Part shown: positions 41,582-51,718 of the stretch, in pieces
Layout: the number at the start of each line of letters is the position of its first letter
How positions within the stretch are numbered: the stretch's first letter is position 1
Source: Bradyrhizobium sp. LHD-71
Lineage (GTDB): Bacteria > Pseudomonadota > Alphaproteobacteria > Rhizobiales > Xanthobacteraceae
DNA: 64,000 nt
Reading direction: 5' to 3'
Assembly: GCF_031157255.1 (NCBI RefSeq)
Contig: NZ_JAVIFX010000024.1
Location: 60,715 to 124,714 of the forward strand
Notes under the pieces: model-generated
What the model was told of the DNA's origin: nothing
Seen by the model: only the letters and a program-made list of their open reading frames with translations
Databases searched by the model: none
Translations under genes and position numbers: made by a program

Positions 41582-42181
41582 ATGGCGAAATCGGAAGAGC
41601 CTATCACCATCAAGAAGTACGCCAATCGGCGCCTCTACAACACCGGCACCAGCACCTATGTGACGCTCGAAGACCTCGCCACGATGGTGAAGAACGGCGA
41701 GGATTTTCTGGTCTATGACGCGAAGACCGGCGACGACATCACCCGCCAGGTGCTCGCGCAAATCATCTTCGAGCAGGAGAACAAGGCAGGACAGAACCTG
41801 CTGCCGACGACCTTCCTGCGCCAGCTCATCCGCTTCTATGGCGACAGCATGCAGATGCTGGTGCCGCGCTATCTCGAGCAGTCGATCGACACGCTGACGC
41901 GCGAGCAGGAGAAATTCCGTACACAGATGACCCAGGCCTTCGGCGGCATGAGCGCATTCGGCCCGCTGGAGGAGCAGGTTCGCCGCAACATGGAAATGTT
42001 CGAGAGAACGTTTTCGATGTTCAAGCCGTTTACGGCGCCGCGACGCCCAGAGGCGCCGCCTGCCGACAAGCCTGCCGAAGAAAACGGCAAGACCGCCGAC
42101 GAGATGGAAACCCTGCGCCGCCAGATGAAGGAGATGCAGGAGAAGCTCGAGCGGATGTCGAAGGAGCAGGACAAGACCTGA
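41582..42181 (+). CDS. phaR: polyhydroxyalkanoate synthesis repressor
   Basis: A 199-residue PhaR. The N-terminal DNA-binding domain reads TIKKYANRRLYNTGTSTYVT and LEDLATMVKNGEDFLVYDAK, then a PHB-accumulation domain (DDITRQVLAQIIFEQENK), and a C-terminal coiled coil (ETLRRQMKEMQEKLERMSKE). It binds PHB granules and represses phasin and other pha genes when polymer is absent. The start ATG at 41582 gives the family-standard MAKSEEPITIK opening. It is divergent from phaA. Confidence 0.97.
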   Translation: MAKSEEPITIKKYANRRLYNTGTSTYVTLEDLATMVKNGEDFLVYDAKTGDDITRQVLAQIIFEQENKAGQNLLPTTFLRQLIRFYGDSMQMLVPRYLEQSIDTLTREQEKFRTQMTQAFGGMSAFGPLEEQVRRNMEMFERTFSMFKPFTAPRRPEAPPADKPAEENGKTADEMETLRRQMKEMQEKLERMSKEQDKT

Positions 42182-42292
42182 GGGGCACGCGCTTTGCCGC
42201 AGCCCGCATCAGCCACCGGCACCCGGCGGCTCACTCTCCGACAAGATCGAATATCGCTTTCATCGCGATCGTCGCCGCGCTGAGGGCGTCGA

Positions 42293-44002
42293 TCACACCA
42301 CGCTGTGCGCGGCCGCCTTGCGGGCGGAGTCGTCGTTTGTGCCGACCCAGGGCCGCTCGTCCGTCGCAAGGCCGATGAAGCGACCCTGAATGTAGTCGCA
42401 ACCCCAGTCGCGCAACAGATTGGCCGCTTCCGCGTCCTGCACCCACTCGGCGACAGTCTTCAACTCGAGCCGCCGCGAAAGGTCGATCAACGTCTGCACG
42501 AACGCGCGATCGTCGGACGAGCGCGCGACGTTCTGCACGAACGCGCCGTCGATCTTGACGATGTCCACGCCGAGCTTGCGCAGGTTGCGAAACGACGTGT
42601 AGCCAGCGCCAAAATCGTCGATGGCGATGCGGCAGCCGTGATTCTTCAACCGCGTGACGAAAGTGCGTACGTCGTCGATGTCGCGGATCGCCACCGTCTC
42701 GGTGATCTCGACGATCAGGCGCTGCGCAATCGAGGGGCTCGCGCGCAGGCACGACTCGATGCTGCTCCACCAGTCGGGATCGGTGGTCGTATCCGGCGAG
42801 ATGTTGAGGCTGAGCTGGACCGTCGGCGACGTCGCAAGCTCCGCCAGCACCAGCTCGAGCACGCGGTGATCGACCAGGCGGATCAAGCCGAGCCGCTCGG
42901 CAACGGGCACCACGTCAGGTGCCAGGATCAGGCCGCCGTCGTGACGCATGCGAACCAGGCATTCATAGAACGCCGCTTCGCGCGTGTCCGCCTTCACCAC
43001 CGGCTCGAAGGCAATGACTAGGCGGCGATCGTTCAGCGCGGTGACGATCTCGTCGGTGACACGAATGTTGACGCGCCTTTGCGCGTCGCGCTCGACGTTC
43101 GGAAGCCATGTCATGAACGAGCCGGCGCGGCGGGCTTTCGCGGCCTCCAGCGCTTCCTGCGCACGACTGGCCACATCATCGGCGGTACGGGCGTGGCGCG
43201 GCACGTTGATGCCGCCGATCGAGACGGTCACGGACACCGGTCCGGACTTTGTCGGGACCACGTCGTCGCGAATGCCGGCGAGAAAGCGCTCCGCGGCCAG
43301 CCGCATCTGGTCGGCGGTGCAATTCTTCAGGATCAGGCCGAGCTTATTGCCAGAAAAACGGCCGAGCACATCGCCGCCGCGCAGCCGCGCGCGCAGACGA
43401 TCGGCCACCTCACGAATGACCTCGTCGGCCACGTCGAAACCAAACGCATCGTTGACCCGGGCCAGACGATCGATGGCCACGACCATGAAGGCAAATGAGG
43501 AGCGAAAGCGCTGGGCTTCCTCGATCGCTTCCGCAAGCGCTGCGATCAACCGAGTGCGATTGTGTTCGCCGGTCAGCGGATCCTGCTGCGAAAGCCGCAT
43601 CAGTTGCTCGTCGCGCGCATGCCGTTCGTTGATCGCACGCATTACGCCCTGCGCCCGCACCGGCCTGCCGTCGGCGCCGGCGAACCAGCGGCCGGTTTCC
43701 TCGATCCAGAGCATCGGCGCGCTTGCTGCGCGGCGCACGCCGTATTCGACGCGATAAGGAACACCGTCGCCCTTGTCAGGCGCCGATGAATTCATGATGG
43801 CGTCGACGCGGGCGGAGCTTGCCGGCTCGATGTGCTTGGCGAATTCAGTACCCGAGGCGAGCTTGTCGGGCGGAAACCCCGACAGCAAAGTCTTCACGCC
43901 CGCGCCCCATCTCAGGACGTCGGCGGTGATGTCCCAGTCGAATCCGGCGTGCTCGACGGATGCCAGGATGTGGTCAGTCTGAAGCGAATCAGAAGATGCC
44001 AC
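42293..44002 (-). CDS. PAS-like/GGDEF(degenerate)/EAL c-di-GMP signalling protein
   Basis: A 569-residue protein with a PAS-like sensor (about 10-125), a GGDEF domain (about 130-300) and an EAL domain (about 310-545). The GGDEF motif is degenerate (RFSGNKLG at residues 215-222), so cyclase activity is not expected. The EAL domain keeps the key residues: YECLV for EAL, LSLNIS, VEITET, IAIDDFGAGYTS, VKIDG, TVAEWV and YIQGRF, so phosphodiesterase activity is plausible. No transmembrane segment is seen. It is probably a cytoplasmic c-di-GMP phosphodiesterase with a regulatory GGDEF. Confidence 0.92.
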   Translation of the reverse strand: MASSDSLQTDHILASVEHAGFDWDITADVLRWGAGVKTLLSGFPPDKLASGTEFAKHIEPASSARVDAIMNSSAPDKGDGVPYRVEYGVRRAASAPMLWIEETGRWFAGADGRPVRAQGVMRAINERHARDEQLMRLSQQDPLTGEHNRTRLIAALAEAIEEAQRFRSSFAFMVVAIDRLARVNDAFGFDVADEVIREVADRLRARLRGGDVLGRFSGNKLGLILKNCTADQMRLAAERFLAGIRDDVVPTKSGPVSVTVSIGGINVPRHARTADDVASRAQEALEAAKARRAGSFMTWLPNVERDAQRRVNIRVTDEIVTALNDRRLVIAFEPVVKADTREAAFYECLVRMRHDGGLILAPDVVPVAERLGLIRLVDHRVLELVLAELATSPTVQLSLNISPDTTTDPDWWSSIESCLRASPSIAQRLIVEITETVAIRDIDDVRTFVTRLKNHGCRIAIDDFGAGYTSFRNLRKLGVDIVKIDGAFVQNVARSSDDRAFVQTLIDLSRRLELKTVAEWVQDAEAANLLRDWGCDYIQGRFIGLATDERPWVGTNDDSARKAAAHSVV

Positions 44003-44216
44003 GGACGCCTCATCTTTAAGGACACCGCCGCGGGTCGCACGCCACGGCGCATTGTCGGTTTTGAGACACGCTTAAGTGACCTTTCTGAACATTTCGGAAA
44101 GCCTGCGGTATTGCAGCACAGGTCTTCCATCACAACCATAGCAGGTATGCGCGGCCCGAAGTTTGCGAAACTCAACTCAAGAACCGGACTTTGTCCCAAT
44201 TTGAGGCAAAATCGCA

Positions 44217-44483
44217 ATGTCGCGCGTGCTTTCCGAACAATCTCCCGATCCAAACGTCTCAAGAAGACGCGCGCTCGTGCCGGTCACAGCGCCGGACACG
44301 GAAAGCAGCAAGTACGACTGGGTGGTCCAGCCCGATGCCCGCTTCGTGGTGCATCTCATTGCGACAGCGACTCGTGCACCGCAGACCCGTGAGTTCGGTC
44401 GGGCGGCACCCGACGATGCCGCAACGCGCTATTCCAGCGCGGCCAGGGCCGCCAGCAGTTTCGCGGTCTCGCGCAACGCCTGA
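44217..44483 (+). CDS. conserved small protein of unknown function
   Basis: An 88-residue frame. Its central part, DWVVQPDARFVVHLIATATR, followed by APQTREFGRAAPDDAATRYSS, has the layout of a small family common in rhizobia in which a PxAxFVxHLIA segment precedes an APQTRxxRRA motif. That resemblance is from memory of the family and is moderate. It ends 8 nt from the stop of the convergent membrane gene. Function is unknown. The antisense frames in this region look like shadows. Confidence 0.6.
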   Translation: MSRVLSEQSPDPNVSRRRALVPVTAPDTESSKYDWVVQPDARFVVHLIATATRAPQTREFGRAAPDDAATRYSSAARAASSFAVSRNA

Positions 44484-44491
44484 AGCCGATG

Positions 44492-45112
44492 TTAACGCCG
44501 CGGCGTGTCGGTCGGTTCGGGAGGCAGGATTTCTTGATTCGGCGCGATCGGGGCATCGCGCTGTTCAGCCGAGGACTGCGGCCGCTCCGGGTGCGGCGCG
44601 GGCGCGCGCGTCTCGGCAATCTCGGGAGCCACCGGCTCCGGCGCGGCCTGCGAGGTCTGTGCAGCCGTCCGCGCGACGACAGGCTCCGCGGGAGCCGCGG
44701 GCGGCGGAGGCGCCGCGCGTGCGACCCCAGGCTTCGGCCGGACCGCGCGAATGCTGATGCCGGCAATCAAGTCAACGAAGGCCATCAGCATCAACAGAAA
44801 GAACGTCGAATTCGCAAATTGCGGCAGCAGCAGAAATTCCGCCGCAGCCGCCGCAAAGACGATGAACGAAAGCAGATGATCTGTGACGTATTTGGCGCCT
44901 GGGCGGGCCGATTTCACCACTTCGAAGAACAGCAGCAACAAGCCGACCGCCAGCAGGACATCGCTGAACGTAATCGTCCATGACTGCAGCGACGGCAGAC
45001 CGACCGTGGCGACGGGCTCTTGCAGCCGGTCGAGCCCCAGCCCCATCAGGAAGACGACGATGTTGACGACCGCAAGCGGGATCAAAAGCAGCGGGAAACC
45101 GATCATCGACAT
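44492..45112 (-). CDS. membrane protein with proline/alanine-rich cytoplasmic tail
   Basis: A 206-residue protein. Hydrophobic segments are FPLLLIPLAVVNIVVFLMGL, FSDVLLAVGLLLLFFEVV, HLLSFIVFAAAAAEFLLL and FFLLMLMAFVDLIAGISI, followed by an 80-residue low-complexity tail (APPPPAAPAEPVV and many P/A/E residues). No catalytic motif is visible. Homologues with the same helix arrangement and variable tail are common in this group. It is convergent with a small conserved gene and upstream of rpmF on the same strand. Confidence 0.75.
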   Translation of the reverse strand: MSMIGFPLLLIPLAVVNIVVFLMGLGLDRLQEPVATVGLPSLQSWTITFSDVLLAVGLLLLFFEVVKSARPGAKYVTDHLLSFIVFAAAAAEFLLLPQFANSTFFLLMLMAFVDLIAGISIRAVRPKPGVARAAPPPPAAPAEPVVARTAAQTSQAAPEPVAPEIAETRAPAPHPERPQSSAEQRDAPIAPNQEILPPEPTDTPRR

Positions 45113-45244
45113 CGGCTGGCCTTCCTCAAGCGATCAAGAACTGCATGAGCCGGGGCCGCTTGTGGCCCTCGCCGCCTCTCGTCGTGCAGCGTAATGCACG
45201 CCTGATACGAGCTTATCGTCCAGTCCGGACGATAAGCTGTGCGA

Positions 45245-45427
45245 TCAGGATTCTTTTTTCTTGAGAACCTGGCGGCCCTTGTACATCCCGGTCTTCAGGT
45301 CGAGATGATGCGGACGGCGCAGTTCACCGGAATCCTTGTCCTCGACATAGGTCGGCTTCTTCAGCGCGTCGGCGGAGCGGCGCATGCCGCGGCGGGACGG
45401 CGAGGTTTTTCGTCTTGGAACGGCCAT
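45245..45427 (-). CDS. rpmF: 50S ribosomal protein L32
   Basis: A 60-residue L32: [20 protein letters not shown], then [20 protein letters not shown] and a basic tail ending LKKKES. This is the alphaproteobacterial form without the CxxC zinc-binding cysteines. Length and start are standard. It lies upstream of mtgA and the prenyl synthase in the order usual for Bradyrhizobium and Rhodopseudomonas. Confidence 0.98.
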   Translation of the reverse strand: MAVPRRKTSPSRRGMRRSADALKKPTYVEDKDSGELRRPHHLDLKTGMYKGRQVLKKKES

Positions 45428-45520
45428 AGGGGAGTGTCCTTGAACTCTTGTTCGCCGCCTGCCGGCGCGCGTCGAAATTCGGAAATGAGCCGCGCTTATA
45501 GAGGATGGCCGCGGGCAATT

Positions 45521-45615
45521 CTAGTGTCCGGTTCTAACGTTAGGATCCGTTGCGATAACGGCGCCTGCCAACGCGAGAACCTTAAAGGCGCTGGCAACTC
45601 CATGAAGCTAGTGTG
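45521..45615. repeat. degenerate copy of the CTAGTGTC-bounded repeat family
   Basis: CTAGTGTCCGGTTCTAACGTT at 45521 corresponds to the left arm of module C at 63810 (CTAGTGTCCCGGCTCTAACGTT, compared over 21-22 positions). The right arm is not conserved, and a second CTAGTGTG at 45608-45615 lies in the same, not the inverted, orientation. It is an eroded or rearranged copy in the gap between rpmF and mtgA. Confidence 0.7.
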
Positions 45616-45734
45616 CTTTTTGGATCCGCCTCCGCGCTAAGGCAACCTGGACGTAAATCCGGCGCTGGCGGCCGCACCGGTGGCGCGCGCCCGCAGAACC
45701 GCAGGCCGGTGCAGGATTCCGGCCGGAAATCGGT

Positions 45735-46445
45735 CTATCTGGCGCTGGCGGCCGTGCCGCTGGCCTGTCTCAAGCAGTCGGCGATTTCGGGGGCGCCCCG
45801 CGCCCGCGCCACATACCGGGCGGCGATGTTCCGCAACCCGGGGCGGGGCTTGCCGGCACTTCGCGTTACCGGATTGGGCAGGATCGCTACCATCAAGGCG
45901 GCCTGCTGCGGCGACAGGTTCCGGGCCGACCGGCCAAAGGCATGCTGTGCCCCCGCCTCGGCGCCGAACTGACCGTTCGGCCCCCACTCGGCGATGTTGA
46001 GGTAGATTTCCAGCACGCGCCGCTTCGGCAGGACGAAATCGATCCAGATCGCCAGCGGAAACTCCAGCGCCTTGCGGACGAAACTGCGGCCGGGCCAGAG
46101 GAACAGGTTTTTCGCCGTCTGCTGGCTGATGGTGGAGGCGCCCCGCCCCGCCTCGCCATCCTGCATCTCGTCGATGGCGTCCTGCAGCGCATCCCAATCG
46201 ATGCCCCGATGCGCGCAAAATCGGGCATCTTCCGCAGCAATCACGGTCAACGGCAGCACCGGGGCAATTTCGGCATAATCAAGCCACTCGCGCGTGACAT
46301 TCTGGCCGGTGAACCAGCGGGCCAGCATCAGCGTCGAAACGGGATGACCCGTGCGATAGACTGGAACCAGGACATATGGCATCGCCAGCAGCACGAAAAC
46401 GGCGAGGAACAGCGTCCGGGCCAACCTGCGGAATCGATGGGCCAT
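45735..46445 (-). CDS. mtgA: monofunctional biosynthetic peptidoglycan transglycosylase
   Basis: A 236-residue GT51 enzyme starting at [13 protein letters not shown], with an N-terminal membrane anchor ([19 protein letters not shown]). The catalytic Glu72 is in [17 protein letters not shown], and the conserved [19 protein letters not shown] and [14 protein letters not shown] motifs follow. It polymerises lipid II glycan strands in the periplasm. The frame stays open upstream to 46643, but that part has no homology. It is divergent from the prenyl synthase gene. Confidence 0.95.
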   Translation of the reverse strand: MAHRFRRLARTLFLAVFVLLAMPYVLVPVYRTGHPVSTLMLARWFTGQNVTREWLDYAEIAPVLPLTVIAAEDARFCAHRGIDWDALQDAIDEMQDGEAGRGASTISQQTAKNLFLWPGRSFVRKALEFPLAIWIDFVLPKRRVLEIYLNIAEWGPNGQFGAEAGAQHAFGRSARNLSPQQAALMVAILPNPVTRSAGKPRPGLRNIAARYVARARGAPEIADCLRQASGTAASAR

Positions 46446-46603
46446 GAAGCGAAAAACCGGACCGGCGGGTAAGAGCGGATTTGAACGATTAACCCTTTGA
46501 TCGGGATGGTCACCGGTCTGGAATGTCAAGTCTTTCGCCGGAATTGACGAGTTCCGCGCCATGATCGAATGTCCAGCCGAAAAGCATCTCACGATGGATC
46601 GAT

Positions 46604-47542
46604 ATGAACGCCAATACTGCCAAGCCTGTTGTCGACAAGCCATTCGTCCAACGGCTCGAGGCCACCGCAGCAGCCACTGAAGCGCTTCTCCTCGAACTCC
46701 TGTCCGACAACCCGCTCGATAACGAGATCGTCCGACCGAAGCGCCTGCTCGATGCGATGCGCTACGGCAGTCTCAACGGCGGCAAGCGGCTGCGGCCGTT
46801 TCTCGTGGTCGAAAGCGCTGCGCTGTTCGACGTCCCGCACAAGTCGGCGCTGCTCGCCGGCGCAGCGCTCGAATGCATCCACTGCTATTCGCTGATTCAC
46901 GACGACCTGCCGTCGATGGACAACTCCGATCTCCGTCGCGGGCGGCCGACAACGCACAAGGCTTTCGACGAGGCCACTGCGATCCTCGCCGGTGACGCGC
47001 TGCTGACGATCGCCTTCGACATTATCACCCGCGACGACGTTCACCGCGATGCGAGTGTGCGGCTGTTGTTGACGCGTGCCCTGGCGCGCGCGTCGGGCAT
47101 CGGCGGCATGGCCGGCGGTCAGATCATGGATCTCGCCGGCGAAGGTCGCTTCGGCGACAAACAGCCGCCGGATGTCGAGAAGTTGCAGCAAATGAAGACC
47201 GGTGCACTGCTCCACTTCGGCTGCATCGCCGGGGCCCTGCTCGGCAAAGCATCGAAGCTGGAGTATGCCGCGCTCGATAGCTACGGTCGGGCGCTCGGCG
47301 AGGCCTTCCAGATCGCCGACGACCTGCTCGATCTCGAAAGCGATGCGGCGACGCTCGGCAAGCCGGCCGGACAGGACGACGCCATGGGCAAGACCACGTT
47401 CGTCACGCTGCTCGGGGTCGACGGCGCGAAGCAGCGCCTGAAGAATCTCGTCGGCCAGGCCGACGCCGCGCTCTCCGGCTTTGCGGACCGCGCCGACGTG
47501 CTGCGTGCCACCGCAAGATTTGTGGCCGAGCGCCAGAGCTGA
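46604..47542 (+). CDS. ispA: farnesyl diphosphate synthase/polyprenyl synthetase family protein
   Basis: A 312-residue trans-prenyltransferase. The first aspartate-rich motif is [10 protein letters not shown] (residues 100-109) in [13 protein letters not shown], the second is [13 protein letters not shown] (DDLLD at 239-243), and the [14 protein letters not shown] region binds isopentenyl diphosphate. The motif layout and length match ispA-type synthases that make C15 farnesyl diphosphate for quinones, hopanoids and undecaprenyl phosphate. The ATG at 46604 begins [10 protein letters not shown]. It overlaps the next gene by 1 nt (TGATG). Confidence 0.94.
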   Translation: MNANTAKPVVDKPFVQRLEATAAATEALLLELLSDNPLDNEIVRPKRLLDAMRYGSLNGGKRLRPFLVVESAALFDVPHKSALLAGAALECIHCYSLIHDDLPSMDNSDLRRGRPTTHKAFDEATAILAGDALLTIAFDIITRDDVHRDASVRLLLTRALARASGIGGMAGGQIMDLAGEGRFGDKQPPDVEKLQQMKTGALLHFGCIAGALLGKASKLEYAALDSYGRALGEAFQIADDLLDLESDAATLGKPAGQDDAMGKTTFVTLLGVDGAKQRLKNLVGQADAALSGFADRADVLRATARFVAERQS

Positions 47543-48219
47543 TGAACACCGGCGATCCTGACCGACGCAGTCTCGATCGCATTCAAGAGCTGTCACGCCC
47601 AATCCGCTTTCTCCGCGTCCGGATCCGCCTTGTCGGATCCGTCGCGGCTGGCGTGCTGGTGCTCATGCTGTTGCCGCAGGCCTGGCGTTGGACCACCCGA
47701 ACGCTGACCGCCTGGGACGTCACCGTCGTCCTGTATCTCGTCACCACCTACGCGATGATCCGGCGCACGGACACCTCGCACATTCGCACCCATGCGATTG
47801 CCGCGGACGATGGGCGGTTCGCAATCCTCTTTCTCACCGCGGGAGCTGCGCTTGCAAGCCTTCTCGCCATTGTCGCCGAAATCGGCACATCCCATCGCGG
47901 CATGAACGAGATCCTGCTGGCGGTCGTGACCATCGTCATGTCCTGGGCGATGGTGCACACGACCTTCGCGCTCAACTACGCCCATGACTACTACCGTCCG
48001 CGCGTGGCCGGCGGGCTGAAGTTTCCGGGTGAGGAGAAGCCGGACTATTGGGATTTCATCTATTTCTCGTTCGTCATCGGCATGACCGGACAAGTCTCCG
48101 ACGTCGCGATCACCGATCGCGGCATCCGCCGGACGGCGACCGCGCACGGCATCGTTTCGTTCGCCTTTAACACGGCACTGCTGGCGCTGATGGTGAACAT
48201 CGCGGCGAGCACGCTTTGA
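47542..48219 (+). CDS. DUF1345 family membrane protein
   Basis: A 225-residue inner-membrane protein. Five or so hydrophobic segments are seen (RLVGSVAAGVLVLMLL, VVLYLVTTYAMI, FAILFLTAGAALASLLAIV, AVVTIVMSWAMVHTTFALN and TALLALMVNIAAST). The ALNYAHDYYRP and DYWDFIYFSFVIGMTGQVSD motifs are signatures of DUF1345, a family of unknown function. It is translationally coupled to ispA. Confidence 0.93.
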   Translation: MNTGDPDRRSLDRIQELSRPIRFLRVRIRLVGSVAAGVLVLMLLPQAWRWTTRTLTAWDVTVVLYLVTTYAMIRRTDTSHIRTHAIAADDGRFAILFLTAGAALASLLAIVAEIGTSHRGMNEILLAVVTIVMSWAMVHTTFALNYAHDYYRPRVAGGLKFPGEEKPDYWDFIYFSFVIGMTGQVSDVAITDRGIRRTATAHGIVSFAFNTALLALMVNIAASTL

Positions 48220-48374
48220 CGGCGGCTCGACGAGCCCCATCCGGCCTGCGCCGGCAGCAACGTGTTCTGCTCACATCGTCGAAAGTCGCACGCGTGCCGG
48301 CCCTACTTCCGTTGCAAAGGCGTTGACCTGAACCGGTCAACGGGCGAAGGAGGGCGCGGAGGACACCTTCGCTC

Positions 48375-49982
48375 GTGGAAGCCGGTTTTCAGATATTCCT
48401 GGTGCTGCTTGCAGTCCTCGCAAGCGTTGCGCTGCTGGCCAGGAAGCTCGATATCGCGCCGGCGGTCCTGCTGCTCGTCACCGGCATCGGCCTCGCCTTC
48501 ATCCCCGGCCTGCCGCGTGTGGAGCTCGCACCCGATCTCGTGCTGCTCTTGATCCTGCCGCCGCTGATCTATTCGGCCAGCGTCGCCATGAGCTGGCGCG
48601 ATTTCAAGGCGAACCTGCGCCCGATCGCCCTGCTCGCAATCGGCTGCGTGATCTTCACCGCCTGCGCGGTGGCAACTGCCACGCACTATCTGATCGGCCT
48701 GCCGTGGAGCGTCGGATTCCTGCTCGGCGCGATCGTTGCACCGCCGGACGTGGTCGCCCCGCTCGCCATCGCGCGCCGGCTGCGCCTGCCGCGGCGCATT
48801 CTCATCATCCTCGAAGGCGAAGGACTCGCGAACGACGCGACGGCGTTGATCCTTTATCGCTTCGCTGTGGTTGCAATCTCGACCGGCGCGTTCTCATTGT
48901 CGCGTGCGAGCGCGACCTTTACCGCAATCGTCGCCAGCGAGGTCGTCTTCGGCCTCGCTGTTGGCTGGCTTTCACTGCGCCTGCGCAGGTGGGCCGACAG
49001 CCCCAAGGTCGAGATCATCTTTTCGCTGATCACGCCCTACATCGCGTTCTGGGTGCCCGAGCATCTTGGCGGCTCCGGCGTGCTCGCGACCGTCGCCTGC
49101 GGACTCTACATCTCCTGGAACGGACCGCTGCTGATCTCGTCGGCAACGCGGCTGCAGGGGATCTTCTTCTGGGATCTCGTGATCTACCTCACCGAGGGGG
49201 CGCTGTTCCTGCTCACCGGCTTCCAGATGCGGCTGTTGATCGAAAAATCGAAGGCGTTCCCGCTGACCGAGATTCTCGGCGCCATCGCGCTGGTTTCCGT
49301 CGTCGTCGTCGTGGCACGCTTCGCCTGGGTCTTTCCCGGCACGTATCTGAGCCGCTTCGTCAGCGGCAGGTTTGCACAACGCGATCCCTGGCCACCCTGG
49401 CGTCAGGTCTTCATCATTGCTTTCACCGGCGTGCGCGGCGCGGTGTCGCTCGCAGCCGCGCTCGCCCTGCCGCTTGCGCTGCCAGGCGGCGAAGGTTTTC
49501 CCTACCGCGACATGATCCTGTTCGTCGCGTTCGGCGTCATCTTCGTCACGCTGGTCGGACTCGGATTGACCTTGCCGCTGGTCGTCAAGCTGCTGGGCGT
49601 CAGCCATTTCGGCAACGACGAATATCAGCGCGAGCGGGTTGCCGAACTCGTTGCCCGGCGCGAGGCGCTGGAAAACGTGCACGCGACGCTGCTCGACATC
49701 GTCAAAAGCCATCAGATCGCCGACGAAATCATCGACGAGCTCGAGGCTCGTCATCAGCATCGCTGGCGACAGCTTCCGAACCCGGAGAAGGAAATCGCCG
49801 CAGACCTGTTCCTGCTCAGCGGCAAGATGCATCGCAAACTCATTCAGGAGGAACGCCACTTCCTTCACGCGATGCTGCGCGACGGCAGGATCACCGACGA
49901 GACGCGCCGACGGATCGAGCACGACCTCGACCTCGAGGAGGCGAGCATCGGCAATCGCGAGCACGCCGGTATGCTGCTGTAG
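48375..49982 (+). CDS. CPA1 family Na+/H+ antiporter
   Basis: A 535-residue antiporter. Twelve or so transmembrane helices cover residues 1-410 with the CPA1 motifs LILPPLIYSASVAMSW, VAPPDVVAPLAIARRL, EGEGLANDATALILYR and FTGVRGAVSLAAALALP. A soluble tail of about 120 residues (QRERVAELVARREALENV onward) is rich in charged helices. The start is a GTG (48375); AGG-rich sequence lies upstream. It exchanges Na+ for H+ at the inner membrane for pH and salt homeostasis. Confidence 0.95.
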   Translation: MEAGFQIFLVLLAVLASVALLARKLDIAPAVLLLVTGIGLAFIPGLPRVELAPDLVLLLILPPLIYSASVAMSWRDFKANLRPIALLAIGCVIFTACAVATATHYLIGLPWSVGFLLGAIVAPPDVVAPLAIARRLRLPRRILIILEGEGLANDATALILYRFAVVAISTGAFSLSRASATFTAIVASEVVFGLAVGWLSLRLRRWADSPKVEIIFSLITPYIAFWVPEHLGGSGVLATVACGLYISWNGPLLISSATRLQGIFFWDLVIYLTEGALFLLTGFQMRLLIEKSKAFPLTEILGAIALVSVVVVVARFAWVFPGTYLSRFVSGRFAQRDPWPPWRQVFIIAFTGVRGAVSLAAALALPLALPGGEGFPYRDMILFVAFGVIFVTLVGLGLTLPLVVKLLGVSHFGNDEYQRERVAELVARREALENVHATLLDIVKSHQIADEIIDELEARHQHRWRQLPNPEKEIAADLFLLSGKMHRKLIQEERHFLHAMLRDGRITDETRRRIEHDLDLEEASIGNREHAGMLL

Positions 49983-50308
49983 TGTTCATCATTGCAATAG
50001 ATGTTCACTAACTCGATGAGGGCGACGTTTTGAGCCGTCACTGCCAAGCATTGCGGGTTCGTCCCTGCGAACGCAGGGACCTAAGACCACCGAGCCGAAT
50101 GTGTTCGCAAGCGGATGTTCACGACGTCAACAAGCGCACATCGCCTGATAAACGACACGGCGCATGGATCCTGGCTCGGCGCTTCGCTTGGCCGGGACGA
50201 CTCATTGGGTTCGATTGTCAATGGCAGGCGGCGTAAGGCTCTTAATCACCCTCGCCTTCATGCGTGCGAGGGAGAGGGGGCGCGACGACGAACAGTCGCT
50301 TCGGGCGC
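49983..50308. other. 326-nt intergenic region with a REP-like palindrome
   Basis: This convergent region holds no supported gene. It contains one clear palindrome at 50061-50080 and short repeats resembling rhizobial intergenic elements. On the minus strand it lies downstream of ispG. Confidence 0.55.
50061..50080. repeat. REP-like palindrome
   Basis: GTCCCTGCG-AA-CGCAGGGAC is a perfect 9-bp stem with a 2-nt centre. Palindromes of this sequence type are widespread between genes in Bradyrhizobium. Here it may end transcription from one or both convergent genes. Confidence 0.75.
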
Positions 50309-51586
50309 TTACTCGGCCGCGGTCTTGCTGCCCACGCCAAAACGGTGATCGATGTACTGGATCACCATCTCCTTGAAGTCGGCCGCGATCGTCGGGCCGC
50401 GCAGGGTCCTGAACTTCTTGCCGTCGACAAAAACCGGGGCCGCCGGGGTTTCACCGGTGCCGGGGAGCGAGATGCCGATGTCGGCATGCTTGGACTCGCC
50501 GGGACCGTTGACGATGCAGCCCATCACCGCGACGTTGAGCTGCTCGACGCCCGGATACTTGGCCTTCCACTCCGGCATCTCGTCGCGGATGAACGACTGG
50601 ATCTCGCCGGCGAGCTCCTGAAACACGGTCGACGTCGTGCGGCCGCAACCCGGGCAGGCGGCGACCAGCGGCACGAAGGTGCGGAAGCCCATGGTCTGCA
50701 GGATTTCCTGGCCGACCTGCACCTCGAGGGTGCGGTCGCCGCCGGGCTCCGGCGTCAGTGAAACGCGGATCGTATCGCCGATGCCTTCCTGCAGCAGCAC
50801 GCCGAGCGCGGCGGACGAGGCGACGATGCCCTTCGATCCCATGCCGGCTTCGGTCAGTCCGAGGTGGATCGTGTAGTCCGAACGCCGCGCCAGCTCGCGA
50901 TAGACCGCAATCAGATCCTGCACCGCCGAGACCTTGGCGGAGAGAATGATACGGTCGCGCGAGAGGCCGATCTCTTCGGCACGGACGGCCGACAGCAGCG
51001 CCGACTGCACCATCGCTTCGCGCGTCACGGCGCGCGCATCCTTCGGACGGTCCGACGCCGCGTTTTCGTCCATCAGCTTGGAGAGCAGTTCCTGATCGAG
51101 CGAACCCCAGTTGGCGCCGATGCGCACGGTCTTACCGTACTTGATCGCCATCTCGACGATGGCGGAGAACTGGGTGTCGCGCTTGTCCTTGAAGCCGACA
51201 TTGCCGGGATTGATGCGGTACTTCGCCAGCGCCTCGGCACAGGCCGGGTGATCGGCGAGCAGCTTGTGGCCGATATAGTGGAAGTCGCCGATCAGCGGCA
51301 CGTTGATGCCGCGCTTGTCGAGGCCATCGCGGATGTGCGGGACGGCTGCAGCGGCCTCGTCGCGGTCGACCGTGATACGCACGAGCTCGGAGCCGGCGCG
51401 GGCAAGCGCTGCCACCTGGGCGATGGTGCCCTGGACGTCGGCGGTATCGGTGTTGGTCATCGACTGCACGACGATCGGGGCGCCGCCGCCGACCTTCACG
51501 CCGCCGACGATCACAGGCACGCTGACGCGACGCGGGCTGGGGCCTGCAATATCGACGTCAGCGGCGACATTCGCGAGTTTGTTCAT
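50309..51586 (-). CDS. ispG: 4-hydroxy-3-methylbut-2-enyl-diphosphate synthase
   Basis: A 425-residue IspG (GcpE). The N-terminal TIM-barrel segment [20 protein letters not shown], the middle [19 protein letters not shown] and the C-terminal [4Fe-4S] ligands in ACPGCGRTT and [14 protein letters not shown] are all present. It converts 2-C-methyl-D-erythritol-2,4-cyclodiphosphate to HMBPP in the MEP isoprenoid pathway, using a reductant such as flavodoxin or ferredoxin. It is downstream of the zur-eamA pair on the same strand, separated by a terminator. Confidence 0.98.
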   Translation of the reverse strand: MNKLANVAADVDIAGPSPRRVSVPVIVGGVKVGGGAPIVVQSMTNTDTADVQGTIAQVAALARAGSELVRITVDRDEAAAAVPHIRDGLDKRGINVPLIGDFHYIGHKLLADHPACAEALAKYRINPGNVGFKDKRDTQFSAIVEMAIKYGKTVRIGANWGSLDQELLSKLMDENAASDRPKDARAVTREAMVQSALLSAVRAEEIGLSRDRIILSAKVSAVQDLIAVYRELARRSDYTIHLGLTEAGMGSKGIVASSAALGVLLQEGIGDTIRVSLTPEPGGDRTLEVQVGQEILQTMGFRTFVPLVAACPGCGRTTSTVFQELAGEIQSFIRDEMPEWKAKYPGVEQLNVAVMGCIVNGPGESKHADIGISLPGTGETPAAPVFVDGKKFRTLRGPTIAADFKEMVIQYIDHRFGVGSKTAAE

Positions 51587-51718
51587 CGTCGGTTCCCGGG
51601 GAGCTTATCTGCGGCCTGAATATCAGTCCTATATGCCGAACTTCAACAACGAATGGTTCAAGGCGGACAGGCCGTTCCCGCCCCCAAACCAGTTGGAACG
51701 GAGGAAAACGCCCCAAAA

